A stretch of 64,000 nt of DNA. It comes from Syntrophaceae bacterium UBA6109 (GTDB lineage: Bacteria; Desulfobacterota; Syntrophia; Syntrophales; UBA6109). Location: contig DIWJ01000089.1 in assembly GCA_002428445.1 (NCBI GenBank), forward strand, positions 19,327 to 83,326. The letters are read 5' to 3'. The notes beneath the pieces were generated by a model. It saw only the letters and a program-made list of their open reading frames with translations, searched no databases and had not been told where the DNA came from. A program made the translations under genes and the position numbers. This document shows, piece after piece, positions 8,885-16,797 of the stretch; the stretch's first letter is position 1; every line of letters starts with the position of its first letter.

Positions 8885-9931
8885 ATGAAATTCGGTCCTA
8901 TCGATCACATCATTCTGTTCGGCGGCGCGCCTTTGCTGGCGGCCCTTGCCCGGGATCTGGCCGAGGAGGGAAAGTTCGCTGTGACGGTCTTCAGCAGCAG
9001 CCGGCATCTCGGGGAGATCATTGCCGCCGGGGGAAAATCGCTGCGGCAGCTTCTGGAAGACGCGCAGATCTCCTGGTTCGACACCCCCGACGTCAACGCG
9101 GATCCGAACATCTGCGGCCTGATCACCCCCGCGACATTCGGTCTTGGACTGGGCGAGGCATGGAGTTTCTCGCCGGATCTCATCGCGCGCTTCGGCGGGC
9201 GCCTCCTGGATTTCATGGGCATCCGCCTGCCCCAGTACCGCGGCGGCGCCCACTACTCCTGGCAGATCCTGCGCCGCAACCGGATCGGCTGCTGCAACCT
9301 CCAGATCGTCAACGAGCAGATGATCCAGGGCGTTTTCGACTCCGGAGAGATCGTCAAGTCCAGGGAATACCTGTTTCCGCCGGGTGTCCGCATCCCGCGG
9401 GACTATTTCGACTTTGCCGTCGGCGAGGAGATCTCTTTTCTGAAGGAATTTCTGCAGGAAGTTGAAGCGGGCAAAGACTTTCCCCTCACCCGCCTGCAGG
9501 AGAATTTCAGCCTCTACTTTCCCCGCCTCCACACGCTGAAGCACGGCTTCATCGACTGGGGCTGGAGCGGCGAGGAGATCGAGCGCTTTGTCTGCGCCTT
9601 CGACGACCCGTATGCCGGCGCTTCGACGTTCTGCGGCGAGGACCGGGTCTTTCTCAAGGATGTGCGCCTCGAAACGAACGACGGGCCGTTCCATCCCTTT
9701 CAGAGCGGACTCGTCTACAGGAAAATGAACCGTTCGCTCTTTGTCTGCGCCCGCGAGGGCAGCCTGATCATCCGGAAAGTGTCGGACGAAAAGGGCTGTG
9801 ACCGGCTGAACGATATCGCCGTCGGCGACCGCTTTCACACGCCGGGCCGGCTACTGGAAGAGGCGCTTCGCTGCCGCGTCGACTATGACGCAACGGGACT
9901 GGCAGCGTCACCGCGGAGAGGAGCATCATGA
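8885..9931 (+). CDS. Divergent formyltransferase-like protein lacking the catalytic Asn-His
   Basis: 348 aa; ATG chosen because AAAAGGGGGCG lies just upstream and homology begins here (MKFGPIDHIILFGG). The C-terminal half matches the formyltransferase tail (HGFIDWGWSGEEIERFVCAFDDPYAGAST). In the core, the usual INLHPSLLPxxRG block reads LDFMGIRLPQYRGG, so both the Asn and the His of the Asn-His-Asp triad are gone, while the Asp may persist in FDSGEIV. Either it does different chemistry or it is a non-catalytic binder. It overlaps the acetyltransferase gene by 4 nt. Confidence 0.8.
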   Translation: MKFGPIDHIILFGGAPLLAALARDLAEEGKFAVTVFSSSRHLGEIIAAGGKSLRQLLEDAQISWFDTPDVNADPNICGLITPATFGLGLGEAWSFSPDLIARFGGRLLDFMGIRLPQYRGGAHYSWQILRRNRIGCCNLQIVNEQMIQGVFDSGEIVKSREYLFPPGVRIPRDYFDFAVGEEISFLKEFLQEVEAGKDFPLTRLQENFSLYFPRLHTLKHGFIDWGWSGEEIERFVCAFDDPYAGASTFCGEDRVFLKDVRLETNDGPFHPFQSGLVYRKMNRSLFVCAREGSLIIRKVSDEKGCDRLNDIAVGDRFHTPGRLLEEALRCRVDYDATGLAASPRRGAS

Positions 9932-10494
9932 ACGAACCTTCGCGCCGCAGCGGGCATTTTCTGGAAAGCGAAAGAATCCATCTGCGGGAAGTGCGTCTGT
10001 CCGATGTGAATGAACGGTACCGCGCATGGCTGAACGATCCGGTCGTCACGGAATTCCTCGAAATCCGCTACACGCCTCACTCCCTGGAGGACATCCGGAC
10101 ATTTGTGGAAGCCATGGACGGCAAAGCCGACGAGATCTTCCTGGCCATCTGCCTGAACGACGGCGGCCGGCACATCGGCAACATCAAGCTTGGGCCGATC
10201 AACCGGATCCACCGTTTCGCGGATGTCAGCCTGCTGATCGGAGAACGGGATTGCTGGAGGGCGGGCTATGCGACGGAGGCGATCCGCGCCCTGACCGCTT
10301 TCGCCTTCAATGTGCTGAACCTCAACAAGCTGCGCGCCGGCTGTTATTCCGCAAACCGCGGTTCCGAAAAGGCTTTTCTCAAGGCGGGTTTCCGGCGCGA
10401 AGGACTCCTGAAGAACCATTGGATCGTCGGCGGCGCTTTTCAGGACGAGGTGCTGATGGGGCTCTGGCAAGCCGACTGGAGGTCTCATGCTTAA
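9928..10494 (+). CDS. GNAT-family N-acetyltransferase (RimJ/RimL type, possible PseH role)
   Basis: 188 aa. GNAT motif blocks are visible: acceptor-side start (IHLREVRLSDVNERYRAWLND), beta-4 region (HIGNIKLGPI) and a Q/RxxGxG/A-like CoA loop (CWRAGYATEAIRAL), then NKLRAGCYSANRGSEKAFLKAGF. In a pseudaminic acid operon the natural role is PseH, the 4-N-acetyltransferase acting on the UDP-amino sugar; an alternative is acylation of the finished nonulosonate. It overlaps both neighbours (ATGA before, 8 nt after), so it is translationally coupled. Confidence 0.82.
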   Translation: MNEPSRRSGHFLESERIHLREVRLSDVNERYRAWLNDPVVTEFLEIRYTPHSLEDIRTFVEAMDGKADEIFLAICLNDGGRHIGNIKLGPINRIHRFADVSLLIGERDCWRAGYATEAIRALTAFAFNVLNLNKLRAGCYSANRGSEKAFLKAGFRREGLLKNHWIVGGAFQDEVLMGLWQADWRSHA

Positions 10495-11815
10495 GCTTCT
10501 GAAGACGCTCTATCCTCTGCGCCTGGCGCCCAATTCGCCGGATACGGACCGCGCCGTGGAAATCCTCTGCCGTGAACTGCCTTTTGCCGTCCATGAGTTT
10601 CACCCCGGTGACGAGATCAACGGCTGGCAAGTCCCCCGCAGCTGGCATGTGGAGAAAGCCTCGATCCGAAAGGACGGACACGCGATCTTCGACGGCCTCT
10701 GTCACCCGCTCGCCGTCATGGGATATGCGAAATCGTTCCACGGCTGCGTAGACCTCGAAACGCTCCGGCAACATCTCACAACGCGTCCGGACTGGCCGTC
10801 CGCCATCGGGTATCACTGCGATTTCTACTACAAGCCATGGCTGGCGGACTGGGGATTCAGCATTCCTTACAGGCTGTACAGAAATCTCGAGCCGGGTTCG
10901 TACGAAGTGGAACTCGAAACGGTCTTCGGAAACGGGACCATGAAAGTCTGCGACTTCTTTCTCCCGGGGGAAACTGCGGAAACGATTGTTCTCAACGCCC
11001 ACGACTGCCATGCGGCTCAGGCGAACGACGACATCTCCGGGATCGTCGTCGGCATCGAAATGATGAAACGGCTCCGCGGAAAGAAGAACCGCTTCAGCTA
11101 CCGCCTGATCGTCTGCCCGGAGCACCTCGGGACGGTATTCTACCTGGCGCATCTTCCGGATCATGCCGTCGGTACGTTCAAGTACTGCTTCTTCCTCGAG
11201 GCCCTTGGCAACAACCGTCCCCTGGCTCTGCAGAAGTCCTTTACCGGGGACACGCTTCTCGACCGGGCCTGTCAAAGCCATCTGTCCGCCGTTTCTTCCG
11301 ATGTCCGCGTCGAGAATTTCCGGAAGATCATCGGCAACGATGAGACGGTCTGGGAATCCCCCGGCTACGAGATCCCGACCGTCTCGCTGTCGCGTTTTCC
11401 TTTTCCCGAGTATCACACGAGCCGCGACAACGAAGACATCATCCTCGAATCCGGGCTTGCCGACGCGGCGGACGCGCTGTCGGAAATTCTCTTCATCCTC
11501 GAGACGAACGGTCCCGTGCAGCGGAAATTCAAGGGACTGATCGCGCTGGGCAACCCCCGCTACGATCTGTACATCGCGCCGGGCACCGATCCTTCCGTCG
11601 ACAGCCCGCGGATCAACGACCGCCGCAAATGGAACTACCTCATGGATTGCCTGCCGCGCTACTTCGACGGACGGACCACTGTTCTGCAGATAGCCGACCG
11701 CCACCAATTGCCTTACCGTCAGGTATATCAGTACATGAAACGATTCGAAGAAAAGGGGCTCGTCGCGTTCGTTCAGGACGCCGTCCCGGAAGGCTTCAGG
11801 AAGGAGCAGACATGA
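10487..11815 (+). CDS. DUF4910/DUF2172 aminopeptidase-like protein with C-terminal winged helix
   Basis: 442 aa. The fold resembles an M28-type zinc aminopeptidase with an inserted domain (residues ~45-130). Candidate metal ligands are in NAHDCHAAQANDDISG, CPEHLGT, FFLEALG and EYHTSRDNED. The last ~70 residues (LPRYFDGRTTVLQIADRH, then LPYRQVYQYMKRFEEKGLV) form a winged helix. Family members sit in polysaccharide loci but lack a firm function; N-deacylation or hydrolysis of an amide on a sugar is a guess. It overlaps the genes on both sides by 8 and 4 nt. Confidence 0.8.
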   Translation: MLKLLKTLYPLRLAPNSPDTDRAVEILCRELPFAVHEFHPGDEINGWQVPRSWHVEKASIRKDGHAIFDGLCHPLAVMGYAKSFHGCVDLETLRQHLTTRPDWPSAIGYHCDFYYKPWLADWGFSIPYRLYRNLEPGSYEVELETVFGNGTMKVCDFFLPGETAETIVLNAHDCHAAQANDDISGIVVGIEMMKRLRGKKNRFSYRLIVCPEHLGTVFYLAHLPDHAVGTFKYCFFLEALGNNRPLALQKSFTGDTLLDRACQSHLSAVSSDVRVENFRKIIGNDETVWESPGYEIPTVSLSRFPFPEYHTSRDNEDIILESGLADAADALSEILFILETNGPVQRKFKGLIALGNPRYDLYIAPGTDPSVDSPRINDRRKWNYLMDCLPRYFDGRTTVLQIADRHQLPYRQVYQYMKRFEEKGLVAFVQDAVPEGFRKEQT

Positions 11816-14238
11816 AACCGCCGTTGAGCATCTGGATTGTCGGCAGGGACCGCGGAACCGCTCTTGCCGACTGCATCGCGAGCTGCCGTCATTTGTCGGC
11901 GGACATCACCTATGTGGATACAGGCTCGGAGGACGCAAGCCTGCGCCAGGCCGGGGAACTCGGCGTCCGCGTATTTTCCGTCGACGGTCCTCTATCGGAC
12001 TTTCTCGAAGGGATGGAAAAAGCCCTTGCGACTCCGTGGGCGCTCTTCCTCCGCCCGGACGAGGAACTGCGGATCGATCCGCAGTTCCGACTCGGGCAGA
12101 TCCCGGCAAACGGGAACATCCGCTGTTTCAGCCTGATCGTCGAAGAGCCGGTGCACCCCGAGGAACTGGAGAGCTGCCGGTGGACAAAGAACATCGGGAG
12201 TTGCGGGACCGGATTGCCCGCGGCCTGTATTCCGGCCGTCGAAGTCCGCCTGGTCCGCCAGCCCCTTTTCGCCAGGCTTCTGCGTCTGATGATCAGCCGA
12301 TCCGAAGAGGATGCCTTTCCCTTCGAGAGCAATGTCCTGCCGCCGCTGAGAATCCTCCCGGCCCTCTGCGGCAGGAAACCGGAAATCAGCAAAGAACAGC
12401 GTCGGGAGTTGCAGCTCCAGCTGCTCCGCGGGGAATTGTCCTGCGATCCCGCCGCGGAAGACAATCTGGACGAGTTCAGCGATTCCTACCTTATTTTCAG
12501 CGTCCTGACCCGGGAAGATCTTCTGCGCTACCACCGGGGGGTCGAACAGGGCCTCGGCAACGAACGCATGTACCTGACCATGCTGCAATACCTCAGCCGT
12601 TTCGGACGATTCCACGAGGCCAAAGAATTCCTCGAGAAGTGGGAACGCAGCTGGGGATTCTTCGACACCTGCGAGCCTTATCGCGCCGCCGGCATCGTTC
12701 ATCTGAATCTGCTGGAAATCGATGCGGCCATCGCCTGCTTTCGAAAATATCTCGATGCGCCCCATCCGGACTATCGCGACGAGGTGCTGTCGTTTCTGGC
12801 CAAAGGCCTCCTGCTCAAGGGAAGCAAAGACGAGCTGGTCGCCGTTCTCGAATCGCTGGTGAAAGCGAAAAATGATCCCTTCGACGCGCGCATCCTCCGG
12901 ATCGTCCGCGACCCGGATTGGCGGCCCGCAAAGCTCTCGGCATGCCTCATTGCCCGCGACGAAGAAACCGCGCTGCCCCGCGCCCTTCAGTCCCTGTCAG
13001 GAATCTCCGACGAGACGATTCTCGTCGACACCGGTTCCACCGACGGTACGCGTGAAGCGGCCGCGCGCTTCGGCTGCCGGACTCTCGACGTCCCCTGGCG
13101 GGACGATTTCTCCCGGGCCCGCAACGCGGGCATCCGCGAAGCGACGGGGGACTACATCCTCTGCATGGATGCGGACGAGTATTTCGACCCGCGCGAACGT
13201 CTGAAGCTCGCCCTGTTCAAGCAACTCCTCCCGGCGAATCGCGATATCGCCTTCCGGACCAGGATCGAGACGGAAGAGCCGGAGGAAGAGATGCTCGTCA
13301 TGCTCCGCCTTCCCCAGCAGTCTCAAAAAGATCACCCGGTGAGGATATTTCCCGCCCGGCGGGGCGTCTATTTCGAAGGACCGGCCTTCGAAACCGTGGA
13401 ACGCTCCCTCGAAAGACTGGGCATCGCCGTCGTCTGGAACGACCTTTTTAAACTTTCCCATGCCCGGGCGGACCGTGCGGCACGGGAAAAAAGGAAACGG
13501 CGCGCCGCGGAAGGCGCTTTTGCCTTTATCGACGTCTTTGACATCGCCTGGAAAGGATTTGCCTATTTCCTCGCGATCGGAGATCTGAAAGCGGCGCTTC
13601 CCTGGCTGGGAAAAATCGAGCCGGCCGATGAACGCCTGGCCGCCAGCATCATCAGCCTGTATGCCCTGCACGGAATCGGCGGTCTGGAATCTTTCCTCGG
13701 GCAGGCGCTGGTCCGCTTTCCGTCGTCGCCCGCGATCGCCGTCGCCGCCGCCGATTACCGCGCGTCCGAGCGGCGCTTCGCCGACGTCCTCCCGCTGTTG
13801 AAGCGTTTCATCGATACTCCCGGTGCGATCACGGACAGGACATTGAAGGCCCGCTCCCGGTACCTGTTCGGCCTGGCGCTGCTCGAACAGGACGATCTTG
13901 ACGAGGGCATCCGCCACATCGCCGACGCGCGGGACGCGGATCCCTGGAATACGCGCTACAAGGCCGGCGGCATCTACGCCATGGCCAGGGTGAGCCACTG
14001 GGAAGGCGTTATCGGTGCGCTGGATGACGTGTTGCGCGCAGAGAACATTGCGATCTCCGCTGCACTGCACGATGTCTCCGATCTCGGCATGGCGCTTCTT
14101 GAAACGAGCAGGCACTTCCAGGAGACCGGGCGGCGCGATGAGGCGGATCTCCTGCGGCGCGCGGTCGAGGGAATGATCGGGACCGTTTCGGACACCGGGG
14201 CGATGCCGAATTCCCCTTTGACCGGACGAGCAAACTGA
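11812..14238 (+). CDS. Large glycosyltransferase family 2 protein with two GT2-like domains and TPR-like regions
   Basis: 808 aa from the ATG overlapping the upstream stop. Residues 1-~95 are a weak GT2-like copy (SIWIVGRDRG, VDTGSEDASL, LFLRPDEEL). A canonical GT2 domain begins near 373 (LSACLIARDEETALPRALQ, DETILVDTGSTDGT, GDYILCMDADEYF with the metal-binding DxD type site near 452). Helical TPR-like stretches lie between the two and after the second (for example EGIRHIADARDADPWN). No membrane segment is seen. It probably transfers sugars to flagellin or extends the glycan; the acceptor is inferred from the adjacent Maf and fliC. Confidence 0.82.
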   Translation: MKPPLSIWIVGRDRGTALADCIASCRHLSADITYVDTGSEDASLRQAGELGVRVFSVDGPLSDFLEGMEKALATPWALFLRPDEELRIDPQFRLGQIPANGNIRCFSLIVEEPVHPEELESCRWTKNIGSCGTGLPAACIPAVEVRLVRQPLFARLLRLMISRSEEDAFPFESNVLPPLRILPALCGRKPEISKEQRRELQLQLLRGELSCDPAAEDNLDEFSDSYLIFSVLTREDLLRYHRGVEQGLGNERMYLTMLQYLSRFGRFHEAKEFLEKWERSWGFFDTCEPYRAAGIVHLNLLEIDAAIACFRKYLDAPHPDYRDEVLSFLAKGLLLKGSKDELVAVLESLVKAKNDPFDARILRIVRDPDWRPAKLSACLIARDEETALPRALQSLSGISDETILVDTGSTDGTREAAARFGCRTLDVPWRDDFSRARNAGIREATGDYILCMDADEYFDPRERLKLALFKQLLPANRDIAFRTRIETEEPEEEMLVMLRLPQQSQKDHPVRIFPARRGVYFEGPAFETVERSLERLGIAVVWNDLFKLSHARADRAAREKRKRRAAEGAFAFIDVFDIAWKGFAYFLAIGDLKAALPWLGKIEPADERLAASIISLYALHGIGGLESFLGQALVRFPSSPAIAVAAADYRASERRFADVLPLLKRFIDTPGAITDRTLKARSRYLFGLALLEQDDLDEGIRHIADARDADPWNTRYKAGGIYAMARVSHWEGVIGALDDVLRAENIAISAALHDVSDLGMALLETSRHFQETGRRDEADLLRRAVEGMIGTVSDTGAMPNSPLTGRAN

Positions 14239-14258
14239 GGATGGAAAGGAGCACCGGC

Positions 14259-16181
14259 ATGCCCGAAGCGGCGTTTGTCGAAAAGAATATGGCGGCGCTG
14301 AGAACGCGCTACCCCGGAATCGCGAAACGTCTGGCGGATCGATCCTGCAGGGATGGACGTCTCCGCGTCGTCCGTTCCGCCAATGGCGAGCCGAATCTGA
14401 TCGCCGCACAGGAAGGGCGTTTCAAGATGCTCTATGATTTCGACGCGCCGATTGTCCGATGCCGCGACTATCTCAACGGCCTGCAGATGAGATCCGCGCC
14501 CATCGTCGTTTTCCTCGGGATGGGACTGGGATATCACCTCTCCATGTTTGTGCGGCACTACGCGGAGCGTTTGGGCACAAAAAAAGTCATTGTCTTCGAA
14601 GAAGACATCGACATGCTGCTTCTGGCGCTGCGCCACATCGATCTGCACGAGATCATCGCCCATCCGGACGTACAGCTTTTCATCGGGGAAGACATCGAAA
14701 GCGCCCATCTGACGCTGCGCCAGGAAGTCGCCATGGACAAGGGCACGCAGAACTTCATGAGGGGTACAAGGGTCATTCCGCTGCCCGTTCACTTAAGGCT
14801 GAGTCCGGACTACTACCGCCGGGCGGTTCAGGCCACGAAACGCGCCTTCGCCCAGATGATGATCCTGGCCGGCAATGATCCGATTGATTCGTTCCTGGGC
14901 ATGGACAATCTGCTCATGAACATCCCGCACATCGTTTCCAATCCCGGCATCAGCCTCCTCTTCAAGCGTTTCAGCGGGAAACCGGCCGTGACGGTCGCCT
15001 CGGGGCCTTCCCTGAACAGGAATATCCATCTGCTCAAGGAACTTCGCGAACGGGCGCTGATCGTCTGCTGCGATGCAAGCTTTCTTCCGCTGATGAAGAG
15101 GGGAATCCGCCCGCACCTGGTGGTCGGATTCGAACGCACCGACGGATCCGAATTCTTCTACGAGGGGATACCGGATTTCGACGGCATCTATCTGGCCATC
15201 TGCCCGCTTGTCCGCCCCCGCACATTCGACAGCTTCAAGGGGAAGAAGATCATCGCCCAGCGCGCCTTTTCCCACTTCGATTGGCTCCGCCAGGACAAGG
15301 GAACGCTGTCGATCGGGCCCTGTGTCGGCAACATGGCCTACAAGGTCGCAGAAGTCCTGGGCTGCGATCCGATCATCATGATCGGCCAGGACCTGGCATT
15401 TGCCTCGGACGGGGACACCCATGTCAAGGACATGCCCTTCGGGGAACGGGACGAGTTCTATCACGAGAAGGTCCTCGAAGTGGAGGGGAACGACGGCCGG
15501 CCGATCAAGACTTCCAAGGCCTGGGATGTGTTCCGCATCGCCTTCGAAGAGGATATCCGCGGCAACCAGGGGGTCACCGTCAATGCAACGGAGGGGGGCG
15601 CAAAAATCCGGGGGGCGATGGTCATGACTTTCCGGGAGGCCATCGATACCTACTGCCGGGAGGATTTCTTCCCCCTGTCGATCATCGATAAGGCCCTGGC
15701 GGGCTTTGAAGATTCGCTCGACATCCCGGCGGAACTCGAGAAGTTTCATGTTCGCATCGACGGCACGTACGGAAAACTTGCCTCCCTGCTGGGACAGCTC
15801 AAAGAGCTGATGACCGAAGCGAGGAAAGTGCAGCAGGACTTTCTCCTGCCCTTCATCCGGGAGGGAAAGGCCTTCGACCGGGCGCCCCTCGAGGAACTTA
15901 CGAAGAAGTTCCTGGGGCTGCTTGACGGGTACCTGAATGACCGGGATGTGCACGACATCATGCTTCATACCGTCCAGCCGCACAGCCTCTGGTTCGCAAA
16001 CCGATTCAATATCCTGCCCGATCTGTACGACGATCCGGATATCCTTCTGGCGGCCCAGGTCATGATGATCAAGGATTGGCTCGGCGTGGTGGGACAGCTC
16101 TTCGTCTCGACGATGGATGCCCTGGCAAAGGCGGGACCGATGCTGACGAAAGAACTTGAAAGGCAGGCCCATGCTTCCTGA
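14259..16181 (+). CDS. Motility-associated factor glycosyltransferase Maf (DUF115)
   Basis: 640 aa. Maf proteins attach nonulosonic acids to Ser/Thr of flagellin. Visible features are the N-terminal block (GRLRVVRSANGEPNLI, FLGMGLGYHLSMFV) and the central DUF115 core (AVTVASGPSLNRNIHLLKE, CDASFLPLMKRGIRPHLVVG, SIGPCVGNMAYKVAEVLGC, IGQDLAFASDGDTHV). I prefer the ATG at 14259 because AAGGAG lies 7 nt before it; an in-frame ATG at 14241 would add six residues. Its place next to fliC and after pse genes supports flagellin as target. Confidence 0.92.
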   Translation: MPEAAFVEKNMAALRTRYPGIAKRLADRSCRDGRLRVVRSANGEPNLIAAQEGRFKMLYDFDAPIVRCRDYLNGLQMRSAPIVVFLGMGLGYHLSMFVRHYAERLGTKKVIVFEEDIDMLLLALRHIDLHEIIAHPDVQLFIGEDIESAHLTLRQEVAMDKGTQNFMRGTRVIPLPVHLRLSPDYYRRAVQATKRAFAQMMILAGNDPIDSFLGMDNLLMNIPHIVSNPGISLLFKRFSGKPAVTVASGPSLNRNIHLLKELRERALIVCCDASFLPLMKRGIRPHLVVGFERTDGSEFFYEGIPDFDGIYLAICPLVRPRTFDSFKGKKIIAQRAFSHFDWLRQDKGTLSIGPCVGNMAYKVAEVLGCDPIIMIGQDLAFASDGDTHVKDMPFGERDEFYHEKVLEVEGNDGRPIKTSKAWDVFRIAFEEDIRGNQGVTVNATEGGAKIRGAMVMTFREAIDTYCREDFFPLSIIDKALAGFEDSLDIPAELEKFHVRIDGTYGKLASLLGQLKELMTEARKVQQDFLLPFIREGKAFDRAPLEELTKKFLGLLDGYLNDRDVHDIMLHTVQPHSLWFANRFNILPDLYDDPDILLAAQVMMIKDWLGVVGQLFVSTMDALAKAGPMLTKELERQAHAS

Positions 16182-16797
16182 TGCCGCCCCTGCGGAACCG
16201 GCGCCCATGAACGTTTTGCCGTCCGGAGACCCGTCTGCCGCCAGCGCGTCAGCGCGCATCTCTTTCTTCCCCTCCGCCTCGGGAACAATGACCGCCGCCG
16301 TCGCCGGAGAAGACGGCGGAGAACGGCTTGTCCACAGCCGGATCGACCCGCTCGCGGAGGCCGCCGAATGGGCGCGCGTGCAGAGCGCATCCTGCCGCTG
16401 CGCTGTCCTCGTCGGCGCCGGCATGGGATACACGGCGGCGGCGCTCCTGGAGATGCACCGGGTCATCGGTGAATTGTGGCTTCTGGAGGCGGAGCCCCTT
16501 CTCCTGAATGCGGCCGCGGCGAATCTGCGGCTTGCAGGAACCGCCCGCGCGCTCCGCTTCCTGCCGGTCGACGACGCCGCCCTGCTCCTTTCGATCCTGC
16601 TGCCCCGCCTTCAGGACCCCTTCTCCATCCACCTGTCGCCATCGGCCCTTTCCCTGGCGCCGCAGCGCTACCTCCCCGTCGTGAAGGCTTTGGAGGGAAG
16701 GCTGCGCGCGATCCTGCTCGAACCGCCGAAGCCGCCGGACGGGTTTTCCCCGGCGGCCGCGCTCGTCGAACGGATGATTGCGGAGATCGGCGCATGA
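16171..16797 (+). CDS. Small Maf-N-domain-like protein
   Basis: 208 aa, overlapping Maf by 11 nt and the GT9 gene by 4 nt. The middle resembles the N-terminal domain of Maf proteins: LVHSRIDPLAEAAEWA (compare the LHSxYDPxxEA block of the family), then VLVGAGMGYTAAALLEMH and LLEAEPLLLNAAAANL, a nucleotide-binding-like loop. The DUF115 catalytic core is absent. The first ~50 residues are Ala/Pro/Ser-rich and probably disordered. It may assist Maf or be a remnant of a duplicated Maf; a methyltransferase-like fold is an alternative reading. Confidence 0.65.
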   Translation: MLPDAAPAEPAPMNVLPSGDPSAASASARISFFPSASGTMTAAVAGEDGGERLVHSRIDPLAEAAEWARVQSASCRCAVLVGAGMGYTAAALLEMHRVIGELWLLEAEPLLLNAAAANLRLAGTARALRFLPVDDAALLLSILLPRLQDPFSIHLSPSALSLAPQRYLPVVKALEGRLRAILLEPPKPPDGFSPAAALVERMIAEIGA

